From Falsirhodobacter sp051195255 (GTDB lineage Bacteria; Pseudomonadota; Alphaproteobacteria; Rhodobacterales; Rhodobacteraceae): 64,000 nt of DNA. The stretch covers positions 1-64,000 of the forward strand of contig NZ_JBNJLK010000004.1 of assembly GCF_051195255.1 (NCBI RefSeq), in the 5' to 3' direction. The translations under genes were made by a program, and so were the position numbers. Each line of letters begins with the position of its first letter. Within the stretch, counting starts at the first letter, position 1. The notes under the pieces were generated by a model. The model was given only the letters and a program-made list of their open reading frames with translations, did no database searches and had not been told where the DNA came from. Below, piece after piece: positions 1-7,849 of the stretch.

Positions 1-1
1 G

Positions 2-562
2 AAACCTACCTCTCCGCAATCGCGTTGGCCGCAACCGTCCTGTTTTGGCTGTGATCAAGAACGAGTCCTGACCCTAGCCTTTGATTCTGTGAAGTTAGCT
101 ACCGAGGTTGCGGATCAGGGCCTTATGCTGCGCCCCTGTATTTACCTAGACAAGATAAAAGCAAGTCGGGCCCGCGAGTTCTTGTGGAATGCTGTCCAAG
201 ATAAATCTGAGCCAGATGGATTGACGTTCTGTAGATCGGTTGTGAAGAAGTTCCTCCCGCTAGCGGCCACGTTCAAGCACGGGGGCTTCTCTGAAGAGCG
301 CGAATGGCGGATACTTTCGCCGATATTGGACCTTGATGATCCTCGCATCATGACCAGAACCGGCCGTTCCGGGCCGATCCATTTCCTGACATACTCATTC
401 CCTAAGTCGGGATCGACCAGCCTGGCCTCCCTGACCGCCGGTCCCGGCGAGGATGAAGATCAGGCAAAACGCGATGTCGCACGGATTTCAGGCTCTAGTG
501 GCTGGGGTCATCTGTACATCAACGCGTCGGAAATCCCTTACAGGACGCCGCCGTCGGTATAA
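2..562 (+). CDS. DUF2971-like protein, C-terminal part, 5' end outside window
   Basis: The frame is open from base 2 to the TAA at 560-562, so the true start is probably upstream of the window; a GTG at 89 is the first internal start candidate. The segment with FKHGGFSEEREWRI resembles the conserved KH-x-gF-x-eE-x-EWR stretch of DUF2971 proteins, a family of unknown function often found on mobile elements. That match is from memory and is the only family evidence. Base composition is lower in GC than the chromosomal core. It lies 138 bases upstream of a same-strand membrane-protein gene. No function can be assigned. Confidence 0.5.
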   Translation, partial: KPTSPQSRWPQPSCFGCDQERVLTLAFDSVKLATEVADQGLMLRPCIYLDKIKASRAREFLWNAVQDKSEPDGLTFCRSVVKKFLPLAATFKHGGFSEEREWRILSPILDLDDPRIMTRTGRSGPIHFLTYSFPKSGSTSLASLTAGPGEDEDQAKRDVARISGSSGWGHLYINASEIPYRTPPSV

Positions 563-699
563 ACATGGAGGCGCGGGAGCGAGCCTCATCTTCTTTACGA
601 GTGGTACTAGATGACGCGCGAGTAGCCCACTCCAGAACCACTTTGCCAGAATCATGCCGGCCGCTGTAGCACGCACAAGTTTGTTGAAAGAGGCACGCA

Positions 700-1477
700 G
701 TGCTCGAGTTCATTAAAGAGATCTTCCAAAGCGCTCGAGAACGCTACGCAACACCCCTGTTCGGCACTTACGCGTTCTTTCTGGTGGCCTTCAACTGGAA
801 GGCATTTGCCATACTGCTTTTTCGGAGATCAGGAACTGCTTGAGCGATTAGCGTTGTTCGATCGTTTCGCTTTGTCCCTTGGTGTCAGGTACATCTACCC
901 ACTCGGAGCAACGATGACAGTGCTAATCTTGGGACCGTTCCTCAAGGCAGCCATTGCCCGCCTGACATCTGGAGCAACACGGAACCTAGAGCATATCGCA
1001 CAGCGGCATGTCCATCACCGCAGGGAAGATCAGCTGGACTTTAAGATTGAGCTAGCAAAGAAAGAGGCTGATCTAGCGGAACAGGATGCTCGACGTGCGA
1101 GAGCTAGCGAAGAAACAACACGCGCCACAGCCTCATCAGACGAAAACATCCGTGCTATTGAGGATCCTGAGCTCAAAAAGGAAGCGCGAGACGCTGTCGT
1201 TCAATCTCTGGTAGACTCTGAGCCAGTGTTCAAGAGACCACGCGTGGGGCGCCTTGAAAGAATAATCCTGAAACTCCTAGCATACAGCGCCTACAGTCCA
1301 GAGGCGCTGGAAAATCGGATTCGATCTGAACTTCCCGAGTCTGCCGAAGTCCCAGATGCGGTGGTTAAGTCAGACATCAGAAGCGCGATAGATACGCTCA
1401 CCCATAAGGGGATGATTGAGATGAGATCGCCGGGCATCATCTCCATCACGGAGGACAGTCTACCCTACGCGCCTTGA
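700..1477 (+). pseudogene. Frameshifted membrane protein with coiled coil and winged-helix-like tail
   Basis: A GTG at 700, preceded by GAAAGAG, opens a frame encoding FIKEIFQSARERYATPLFG then an AFFLVAFNWKAF membrane segment. This frame stops soon after the T5 run at 820-824. The frame that is one base forward then continues smoothly (FGDQELLERLALFD, a second hydrophobic segment TMTVLILGPFLKAAI, a charged coiled coil, and a C-terminal part like a small winged helix) to 1477. Removing one T from the run gives one continuous protein of about 258 residues, so I read this as a single-base insertion or a sequencing error. The function is unknown. Its last 13 bases overlap the convergent methyltransferase gene. 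Confidence 0.55.
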
Positions 1478-2148
1478 CACGTCAGTCGTCGCTCTACCCT
1501 CTCCTCGATCATGGGCGACCACTGTTCGGCGCAGGCAGCGGCCACGCCGGGGAAGGTGGCGCTGCGCAGCTTCCAGCGATCGGGGCCGGGGCTGGCGCGG
1601 TGGATCTTCGACCAGGCGGCGTGCCGGACCGAGTCCTCGGCCTTGCGGGGCGGGGTCAGGCGGTTGGTTGGCGCCCGCTGCGGCAGGCCCCGCAGGTAGA
1701 AGCCGGTCGCCTTGAAGTAGGGTTCCCCGAACCACCACGGCTGGACGATCTGCGGACGGGGCAGGTCAGCCGGCATGAGGGCCTTGGCATGCTTGTGCAT
1801 CACCGGGTTCTCGACGGCGATCCGTGGGACCGGCGCCCTCCAGCAGGCGGCGAACAGGTCAGCGGCCTCTGCAAGCTCTGCCCACATCTCCTTCAGAGTC
1901 CGTCCGCGAGGCGGGGCGGACAGCCACCGCACACCGGTGTTGCAGAGTCGGGTGCATGGCGGGTGCGCCACAACCAGCATATCCCAGCCGTCATTCAGGT
2001 GGTCCCGCACATCACCCATGATGTGGTGGTTGCTGCCGTCGTCGGCCGGCAGTAGGTCGCAGGACCACACTTCGTGCCCCCGCGCCGCAAAGGCCCGCCG
2101 CATGGTGCCGCTCGTCTCGCAGCCGATCAGGATCCGCATCGGGGTCAT
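1465..2148 (-). CDS. Phage-type DNA cytosine-C5 methyltransferase-like protein
   Basis: 227 residues. The N-terminus (RILIGCETSGTMRRAFAARG, then an acidic CDLL end of the next strand) fits the SAM-binding motif I region of C5-cytosine methyltransferases. The catalytic motif IV is seen as HPPCTRL at about residues 62-68, with the nucleophile Cys, and a motif VI-like VENP follows about 50 residues later. The protein is much shorter than restriction-modification C5 enzymes and has little room for a target-recognition domain, as in small orphan phage enzymes. No restriction endonuclease is adjacent. The ATG overlaps the stop of the preceding gene (ATGA), which fixes the start at 2148 and indicates coupling. 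Whether it methylates DNA is inferred. Confidence 0.7.
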   Translation of the reverse strand: MTPMRILIGCETSGTMRRAFAARGHEVWSCDLLPADDGSNHHIMGDVRDHLNDGWDMLVVAHPPCTRLCNTGVRWLSAPPRGRTLKEMWAELAEAADLFAACWRAPVPRIAVENPVMHKHAKALMPADLPRPQIVQPWWFGEPYFKATGFYLRGLPQRAPTNRLTPPRKAEDSVRHAAWSKIHRASPGPDRWKLRSATFPGVAAACAEQWSPMIEERVERRLTCQGA

Positions 2149-2327
2149 GCTCCACCTCCCGAAATCCCGGCCTCAACCGCCGCCACCCCTTCGCTGAGGG
2201 TCGCCAGTGTCCGCGCCGGATCGCTGCCCGTGCGCAGGTCGTGCTGGGCGTTCACTAGGTAGGCGAGGGCGGTGGCCAGCGCTGAGTAAGTCGAGGAACC
2301 ATGGGGCGGAAGTTGTCTTTCGGGCAT
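2145..2327 (-). CDS. Small hypothetical protein of the tRNA-His element
   Basis: 60 residues, no recognised domain; a short amphipathic helical middle and a Gly-rich end. Support for coding is contextual: an SD-like CGGAGCGAGAC lies directly before the ATG and the stop overlaps the start of the downstream methyltransferase gene by ATGA. It is the first visible gene of a leftward pair that starts about 90 bases from the tRNA-His fragment. Confidence 0.5.
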   Translation of the reverse strand: MPERQLPPHGSSTYSALATALAYLVNAQHDLRTGSDPARTLATLSEGVAAVEAGISGGGA

Positions 2328-2414
2328 GTCTCGCTCCGTAGGATCTAGGGTGGCCCCGAGCCTTGAGCAGCGCGGGGACGAGACAATCGATGTTGAAAAC
2401 GCTAGCCTAAGTTA

Positions 2415-2462
2415 AGATTGTGGATCTGGGGGGCCCCCGTTCGAGCCGGGGAGTCGGTACCA
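2415..2462 (+). other. 3' half of tRNA-His (probable attR of an integrated element)
   Basis: The sequence folds as the distal half of a tRNA. The anticodon loop TTGTGGA has anticodon GTG at 2420-2422. A 5-base variable region follows, then a perfect T arm (CCCCG, loop TTCGAGC, CGGGG at 2435-2451), a 7-base acceptor 3' strand AGTCGGT, discriminator A at 2459 and encoded CCA at 2460-2462. No matching 5' acceptor strand (ACCGACT) lies upstream and only three of five anticodon-stem bases still pair, so homology to a tRNA begins at about 2415. This is the usual footprint of tyrosine-recombinase integration into a tRNA 3' end, leaving a duplicated half. A73 instead of C73 fits the atypical tRNA-His of many alphaproteobacteria. 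Confidence 0.8.
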
Positions 2463-2495
2463 CTAAAGCACCTCTCAGAGGGTGCCTTGCAAAGT

Positions 2496-2520
2496 GGCCG
2501 CTCCTCGGAGCGGCCTTTTT
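2496..2520 (+). terminator. Rho-independent terminator after tRNA-His fragment
   Basis: Self-complementary GGCCGCTCC / GGAGCGGCC followed directly by five T and a T-rich tail. It lies 34 bases past the CCA of the tRNA-His fragment and probably is the terminator that originally followed the tRNA gene. Confidence 0.8.
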
Positions 2521-2650
2521 CTGTTTTAGGAACACGTGCCGACCCTCGTTATCACGATCCCAATCCGGGATGATCATACCGTTGGTGATCGCCATCTTGT
2601 GAATGTCGGGGCCCCCGAGGCCCCGAACCTTGCGTTTCGGCCGGAGGCCG

Positions 2651-3709
2651 TCAGCGCAGGATGGAGGTCGGCTGATCCTTCAGCCAGATGTCCATGTTGT
2701 GCCGCGCGATGTTGATGGCGTCCTTCTCCGTGCGGTACTTGTTGAACAGCTCGTTTTCTTCGGCAGTGCGTTGCTTGTTGTTCTTCAGCGTGTGGAACTG
2801 GTGGAAGACATGGCCCGCGCGCGCGCTGCGTTCGCGCGGCTTTTCCATCATCGCGTCCACGCCGTCCCAGCGGGTGAAATGGCGCAGGGTGGCATCCACA
2901 TCCTCGGCGTAACGGGTGCCGTTCAGGTAGTGGGGTTGGTGGAAGTGCAGGATGTGTCCATCCTGACGGTCGGCGCGCCGGATTTCCTGCTCCACCTCTT
3001 GCGGCTTGTTGAGGTTGCGGGTCAGGGACAGGTTGAAGATCGGATCCAGAACATCCGCCGCCAGCCCCGAGCGCTGGATGGCCAGGGGCAGGGCGATCTG
3101 GTCCTGCCAGGGGCGCCGGTGGGGAATGTCATCATAGGCGTCCAGCGCCAGCGCCACGGCCATCCATTCCGCGGCAAAGGTGGAGTCGCTTGGAAAGCTG
3201 ACCATGCCGGCATTGAAATAGGGGATGCTGGGCAGGGGCACCCGGCTCAGGCGCACGCGCTTCTCGGGGATGGGCATGTCGAACTTCTCGTACACGCGGT
3301 CCCACCAGGTCTGATCCTTGCCCCAGGTGAATTTTCCTTCCGGCACGACGCCCACCTGTCCTGCCTTGGCCAAAAGGTTGATGTCGAACGACCGGGCGAT
3401 GGCGATGTCGGTGTCAAGGAAGATGGAGTGCTTCGACATGCGCGGCTGGCAGGCGGCCACGATCTTGTTGCCTTGCTTGTAATAGGGCTGGAACTCTCCG
3501 GCCGGCATGAAGCGAAGGTCGACGCCGGTGTGCCGGTAGAATTCAGTGATATACGCGGGGACGAGGTGCCGTTTCGTTTCGGGGCAGTAGGCGATCACTT
3601 CCGCTTGCGGAAAGTGCATCCGCAAGGTGCAGCTCAGGATAATGCTTTCAAGAAGAAGCGCGGGAGGATCAATGACATAGAAGAACGAAACGTCATGGTC
3701 GTTTAACAT
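2651..3709 (-). CDS. Glycosyltransferase-like protein with DxD motif
   Basis: 352 residues from the ATG at 3709; an in-frame ATG at 3748 is possible, and neither has a clear Shine-Dalgarno. The N-terminal half has the alternating strand/helix pattern of a GT-A nucleotide-sugar transferase, with SIFLDTDIAIA at about residues 95-105 supplying the metal-binding DxD. Later come the YFNAGMVSF segment typical of GT8-like folds and a conserved-looking HFHQPHYLNG. Known families of this type move sugars from nucleotide-sugars to polysaccharide or LPS. Donor and acceptor cannot be told. It lies just beyond the tRNA-His attachment site and near acyl- and sulfotransferase genes, which suggests surface-glycan modification. 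Confidence 0.6.
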   Translation of the reverse strand: MLNDHDVSFFYVIDPPALLLESIILSCTLRMHFPQAEVIAYCPETKRHLVPAYITEFYRHTGVDLRFMPAGEFQPYYKQGNKIVAACQPRMSKHSIFLDTDIAIARSFDINLLAKAGQVGVVPEGKFTWGKDQTWWDRVYEKFDMPIPEKRVRLSRVPLPSIPYFNAGMVSFPSDSTFAAEWMAVALALDAYDDIPHRRPWQDQIALPLAIQRSGLAADVLDPIFNLSLTRNLNKPQEVEQEIRRADRQDGHILHFHQPHYLNGTRYAEDVDATLRHFTRWDGVDAMMEKPRERSARAGHVFHQFHTLKNNKQRTAEENELFNKYRTEKDAINIARHNMDIWLKDQPTSILR

Positions 3710-4391
3710 GGGGGAGGCGCTTCCGGATTGTTGGAACGGGCAGCCCAACTATCGCGAGAGGGTTCCGGCTTGGCAACCATCAAACGTCCATCCTGTGCGA
3801 GGGAGCGGGTCGGTCGCACGATCGGCTGAATATGAGCGTTCTTTGATGGTTTGCGTAGGCAGGACGGGCCCTTGGATCAAGCGCAACTGTGAGATGTAGG
3901 CTTTGATTCAACCACACGAGCCTACGCTAAAATTGTTGGTCATCTGGTTGGGACAAGAGGATGATTTTTTTCCGCTGCGACGGCAAGCGGGCGTCCTGCA
4001 GGACCTTGAAACGCTGCATCTCAACCGGCGTGGACCATGAAAACTTCGCTAACACTGCCGTCGCGGCAGACGACGAAGATGGGAGAGAAACTGCTTGTAT
4101 CGCGGATTTTGACCGCCCATGAGGTCATTTGGTGACGACGCCAGAAGGGACCAGGGGTCCACATATGGTGTCGCTGCAACCCGACATCTTCGAGCTTTTC
4201 CTAAGCTTCGACCCTCATGGGCCATCGATGTCGCTCGGCGGCGGCAACATCCCGTACGATGCTCCGCCGCCTGCGGGCGTACCCCGGATGGACACCATCA
4301 CGCTTTTGAAAGTCGGCGTCAACCGACTGGGACCGATGGATGCGGCACTAAAATCTGCATCAGGCGCAATAACAAACTATTACCGCTTCCA
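3710..4391. other. Degenerate region without a convincing gene
   Basis: No gene can be supported here. Short open frames exist on both strands: 4129-4413 on the plus strand, 94 codons, and a 35-codon minus-strand frame near 4024-4128 with SFSPIFVVCRDG. None has a good ribosome site together with a recognisable product. The composition is mixed and AT-richer near 3900-3960. I read it as eroded prophage or IS-flank DNA. Confidence 0.4.
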
Positions 4392-4514
4392 TCAGGCTGA
4401 AAACATGCCTTGAACCGTCTGCTCGCCGAGGAGCCGGGAGATATTGCCCATCGGAAGATCGTTGTTGCAGACTTCGGCGTTGAAGCGTGATGTCCCCTTG
4501 CCCAGCTGGAACTC
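4392..4514 (-). pseudogene. Orphan C-terminal gene fragment beside IS5 remnant
   Basis: On the minus strand a protein-like frame (DEFQLGKGTSRFNAEV, then LPMGNISRLLGEQTVQGMFSA and TGA) runs from about 4514 to 4392. It has no start and begins where the IS5-type transposase remnant ends. It looks like the tail of a gene cut by the IS insertion. The family is not recognised. Confidence 0.35.
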
Positions 4515-4516
4515 AT

Positions 4517-4840
4517 CACGCGTTCGGTCTGGGCGGTGCCGAGGGCGCTGAAACGGTTCATGACTGCCACGCGGAGGTGGACTTCGGCCATTTGCCTGTC
4601 CGGATCTCGGGAGGCGATGTGCTCACCGAAGGACTTCAGGCCGCGCATTGTCGCCTTGATCCGGCTCCGGGCGTGATGGGTCGGACCCGTGCTTCCAGTT
4701 GGCCCGCCCAGGGCGTTTTCTGGTTCGAAAGATGTCGTTGCGGGTCCGGGCGGGCGGGCAGTTCTCTTTCCAGAAGCGTCCGTTCCTGCGGATCGGGATG
4801 ATGGCCATGCCGCCCCGCCTTGAAGGCCAGCCACACCATC
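4517..4840 (-). mobile_element. IS5-family transposase remnant (C-terminal part, frameshifted)
   Basis: Two minus-strand frames together give the C-terminal part of an IS5-family DDE transposase. The first (about 4808-4680) reads IIPIRRNGRFWKENCP and RNDIFRTRKR. The second (4681-4517) reads HHARSRIKATMRGLKSFGE, then IASRDPDRQMAEV and VMNRFSALGT, a series I know from alphaproteobacterial IS5 elements. The join near 4680 needs a frameshift, and the N-terminal catalytic part is absent, so the element is dead. It abuts a phage tape-measure fragment on its truncated side. Confidence 0.7.
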
Positions 4841-4899
4841 CAGCCAGATCAGCAGCGATCCGCGCCGCCTCAGGCCCTTGTTGTAGGAGAACCAGTTCG

Positions 4900-5311
4900 T
4901 CGTGCGGTAACGGGCAGCTTCGGCACCGGCTTGATCGACCGCGCCGTCGCTCCCATCGAGAAGAGCGGCGCCCGGCTTGGAGGGGCCATTCGCCCGATGG
5001 AAAGTATTGGCCCCCTGATGGACGCGATCGGCAAGGCCGACAGCCTGTTCGGGCTACCGAACTTTAAGAAGCCGCTGGACGATGCTGGCGGCAGCGCGGG
5101 CAAGGCGGCCAAGCAGATAGATGAAATGCAGGAGGCGGCTGATCGCTGGCGCGAGCACATCGAGCAGGTCGGTCTGCCGCTGGATAAATACAATACTGAC
5201 ATGGCCGAACTGGCGAAGCTCCAGAAGGCGGGCCTGCTGACCATGAGCGAAGTCGCTCGGGCGCAGCGCTTGGTGAACGACGAGTTTGCGGATGTCCCTA
5301 ACCTGCCGTGA
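4900..5311 (+). pseudogene. Phage tail tape-measure-like C-terminal fragment
   Basis: The frame encodes about 135 protein-like residues with no start of its own. A flexible Gly/Ala-rich stretch is followed by a helical IDEMQEAADRWREHIEQVG segment and the repeat-like YNTDMAELAKLQKAGLLT, then MSEVARAQRLVNDEF, ending in TGA at 5309-5311. This short-helix pattern is typical of the C-termini of tail tape-measure proteins, which span the length of a phage tail. The rest of the gene is replaced by an IS5 remnant. Assignment is by resemblance only. Confidence 0.45.
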
Positions 5312-5404
5312 GGATCCTTAAGGTCGAAGTTCGGCACCAAGCATTCCGGGTGATCGCAGGGAAACACCAGGCATAGAGTTCGCCTCGGCGTACACGGCGA
5401 GGCT

Positions 5405-6439
5405 TCACCTCATGCTCTTGAAACCTTGCGGAACAGCGAAGAACACATTGTCAGGCACTCGTCGAAGCAGCTGGGCGATCACGATAGAAGACATCATCGT
5501 GGCAAGGAACATGATCGCAATGAACGCCTCGCCGCCTATACGACCGAGCAGGGGCAGCATGGAGAAGAAGGATATGGCGACAAAGAACTGGTGCAGCAGG
5601 AACAGCTCCAACGATCGACGACCGAGATATTCAAAGCCATGGCTCATCGCTGGGAGGTTGGTCAGAGCATACCGCAGGATATAGATTGCGGAGAAGGTGG
5701 CGGGAATAGACAAGAGCGGGCGGTAGAACAAGGTTTCTCCATCCACCTGCTTCAGCAGGTAAGCGCAGAACGCCCAGATCGTGAGAGAGATCAACACGCC
5801 GAGGGGCTGCCCGCTCGGCATGTTTATAAATGACTTTGCGAACACGAACCCGATCGTGAAGAAGAGGAAACCCCTCATCCCCAAGTTTCGGATGACCTGG
5901 TCAAAACCGGAAGGCAGGTTGCTGTAATAGACGAACAGCAATGCGGCGAGCGAGAGCACGGAGGCTATAAGCAGGAATGCTGTCTTGCTAAGGCCCCTGA
6001 AGGTCATGCCGAAGGCACCCAAGATTGCGACCGCGTAGATGAACCACATGTTCCCGATCGGCTCGACAAGAGCCACTTGCAAACCACGGACGGTGGGGTC
6101 GGAGCCGCCCCAAGGGTAGATCTGAAAGCCGAGGAGGGTGAGTCCGACCGTGATCCAGCCCCAAAGAGCCACCACCCAAACTGTCCACGCGATCCGCTTC
6201 GTCAGGAACCATTGCCAGCCTCGCGCTGCGGGTACAGCGAACAGGATACCAGAGCACAGAAAGAACGCCGGCATCCGCACAAGGGCGATGGCGCGGTCGA
6301 TCGTATAGGCGGGGACAAGGAAGCTTTGGCCCAGTTCAGGCAAGGCGGTTGCTACGGAGAGGTAACAGTGGTGCAGAATGACCAGACAAATAGTGACGCC
6401 CCGAAGGCCATCCAGCCACGTTGTGCGATCAGAACTCAT
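5405..6439 (-). CDS. Acyltransferase-3 family membrane protein (probable O-acyltransferase)
   Basis: 344 residues from ATG 6439. The first residues RTTWLDGLRGVTICLVILHH match the family signature (W/R-x-LDGLRG with an H in the first membrane helix). About ten hydrophobic helices follow, including MPAFFLCSGILFAVPA, where the F-x-x-SG motif of the family sits, and a terminal LFLLHQFF helix. Acyltransferase-3 proteins transfer acetyl or other acyl groups to cell-surface carbohydrates from the cytoplasmic membrane. In prophages they act in serotype conversion. It is AT-richer than core genes. A weak hairpin without a T run (5382-5403) follows the stop. Substrate unknown. Confidence 0.75.
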   Translation of the reverse strand: MSSDRTTWLDGLRGVTICLVILHHCYLSVATALPELGQSFLVPAYTIDRAIALVRMPAFFLCSGILFAVPAARGWQWFLTKRIAWTVWVVALWGWITVGLTLLGFQIYPWGGSDPTVRGLQVALVEPIGNMWFIYAVAILGAFGMTFRGLSKTAFLLIASVLSLAALLFVYYSNLPSGFDQVIRNLGMRGFLFFTIGFVFAKSFINMPSGQPLGVLISLTIWAFCAYLLKQVDGETLFYRPLLSIPATFSAIYILRYALTNLPAMSHGFEYLGRRSLELFLLHQFFVAISFFSMLPLLGRIGGEAFIAIMFLATMMSSIVIAQLLRRVPDNVFFAVPQGFKSMR

Positions 6440-6686
6440 ACCCACTAACCCATTCACTAGAACAACACACGGGTCATGTAGGATAATCACTTCTACTTGA
6501 TCAACCACTAGATGCGGTGACGGTGAGGAGGGTTTTCAAGGAAACACCCGTTCACGCGGCAGCTGCGGAAGCGTACGGCCGGTGTCAGGATAGGGACTTG
6601 TCCTCGAGCACCCGGACCCGCATGTTGATCCTTCGCGGAGCCTGATAGAGCGGGCCGCGAAGAATCCGGTCACCCTTTCCGGGCGA

Positions 6687-6854
6687 CTAAGAAGATGGAA
6701 CCGCGCCCAGCTTCTCGATCATCTCGAGTTCCATCTTCTGCTCCCACCCTTCCCGCGGCAAACGCTCCTCTTTTGTCTCGCTGAGGAACGCTGCGACGGC
6801 AATGCCGAGAAGCACGCCAAAGGCCGCCACAGTTTCATTTACTTGGGTTGTCAT
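6687..6854 (-). CDS. Possible small membrane peptide
   Basis: From ATG 6854 (an upstream start at 6911 is also open) the frame encodes 55 residues: one hydrophobic helix (AAFGVLLGIAVAAFL) followed by a charged tail. No clear ribosome site is seen and no family is recognised. It may be chance coding in an eroded region. Confidence 0.3.
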   Translation of the reverse strand: MTTQVNETVAAFGVLLGIAVAAFLSETKEERLPREGWEQKMELEMIEKLGAVPSS

Positions 6855-7017
6855 CATGACCAGTCCGTCCGTCTTTTTCGTTGCAATAACGAAAGGCTTT
6901 AGCGAACTCACTTGCTAAAATAAGGCTGTGCGTACGCCGCGTATACCGCGCGGTGATGTGAGCAGAAGATGCGGTGACATCAGCGATGGTGAGGACGGAT
7001 CGCGGGGGGGGGGGCAG

Positions 7018-7095
7018 TACAACGCCGATACCAACAGCGGCGACATGCTGATCCGCGATCTGGCCTATTACCCGAGAGGCGCGAAGCTGGTCTGA
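7018..7095 (+). pseudogene. Orphan C-terminus, possibly phage tail or LamG-like protein
   Basis: Directly after an 11-G run the plus strand encodes NADTNSGDMLIRDLAYYPRG and stops at TGA 7093-7095. The IRDL-x-YYPR pattern resembles the end of concanavalin/LamG-like domains of phage tail fibres. Only 25 residues remain and no start is present. Confidence 0.3.
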
Positions 7096-7207
7096 GGCCA
7101 TCAGGGGCGCGGCTGATCAACGCGCAACTTGTAGAAGATTTTATCTTTACCCGGTCGCCCGGCGCGTGTTTCATTCTCTCGAATAAGGAACAGCATGAGG
7201 GGCATAG

Positions 7208-7849
7208 ATGCCGATCTTCAAGGTCGCGGGGAAGCTCTGCTACTTCGCTCACGTCCCGAAATGCGCGGGTACCAGCGTCGAAGACTACCTGAGCGAGCGA
7301 TTCGGGCAGCTTGCCTTCCTGAACCGGAAGTACAATGCGAACAAGGCTGGCGAGTTCAGAACCTCATCGCCGCAACACATCTTGGCATCGGATCTGGCCG
7401 GGTTCTTCCCAATGGGCTTCTTCGACCATTCGTTTGCTGTTGTTCGTCATCCCATCGATCGTGTGGTCAGCGCCTTTCACTACCATCGGGATCGTGAGCA
7501 CAACATCAAATCGAAGGTCACCTTCAAAGACTGGGTGAAGCGCCTCGAGGACTTTGGCCCAAAGAGCCACCAGCAATTCGACAACCACTTTCGCCCGCAG
7601 ACAGCCTTCATCCCCAAGAAGTGCCGCGTCTTCAAGATGGAGAACGGCTTGGACAAGGTTGAAGGTTGGTTGGACGAAATCGCCGGCGGCAAGCACATCG
7701 CTGGCATTCCGAACCATTTCTCGGGCAACTACAAGCCGCCGCGGATTGGGACAGAAACGCTGGAGCGGCTAGAGCGAATGTACGACAGCGACTTTGATAT
7801 GCTGCGGTACAAACGCCGCGCCGAAAAGGCAGCGACCGCTGCTGCCTGA
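7208..7849 (+). CDS. Sulfotransferase family protein (PAPS-dependent)
   Basis: 213 residues from an ATG with GAGGGG eight bases upstream. Two PAPS-binding signatures are visible: the 5'-phosphosulfate loop in FAHVPKCAGTSVEDYL near residue 15, and the 3'-phosphate motif in VVRHPIDRVVSAFHY near residue 80. Such cytosolic enzymes move sulfate from PAPS to a hydroxyl or amine of a glycan or small molecule. The acceptor cannot be told. It sits between eroded tail fragments and the left early operon of the prophage, with an acyltransferase and a glycosyltransferase-like gene nearby, so a surface-sulfation role is plausible. Confidence 0.8.
   Translation: MPIFKVAGKLCYFAHVPKCAGTSVEDYLSERFGQLAFLNRKYNANKAGEFRTSSPQHILASDLAGFFPMGFFDHSFAVVRHPIDRVVSAFHYHRDREHNIKSKVTFKDWVKRLEDFGPKSHQQFDNHFRPQTAFIPKKCRVFKMENGLDKVEGWLDEIAGGKHIAGIPNHFSGNYKPPRIGTETLERLERMYDSDFDMLRYKRRAEKAATAAA

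Larger units (their letters stand above)
6440..7207. other. Eroded prophage segment with orphan gene ends and a G11 tract
   Basis: No intact recognised gene. Visible pieces are a minus-strand orphan C-terminus at about 6585-6686 (GPLYQAPRRINMRVRVLED, then a stop), a possible small minus-strand gene at 6687-6854, a run of 11 G at 7004-7014, and a plus-strand orphan C-terminus at 7018-7095. The fragments suggest deleted tail or surface genes. Confidence 0.4.

Noticed and set aside
1465..2148. Restriction-modification system around the methyltransferase
   Set aside because: No endonuclease or specificity gene next to it; the enzyme is a small phage-type orphan.
4129..4413. 94-codon plus-strand frame near the IS5 remnant
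   Set aside because: No recognisable family and no convincing ribosome site; it overlaps a minus-strand fragment that looks more like coding sequence.
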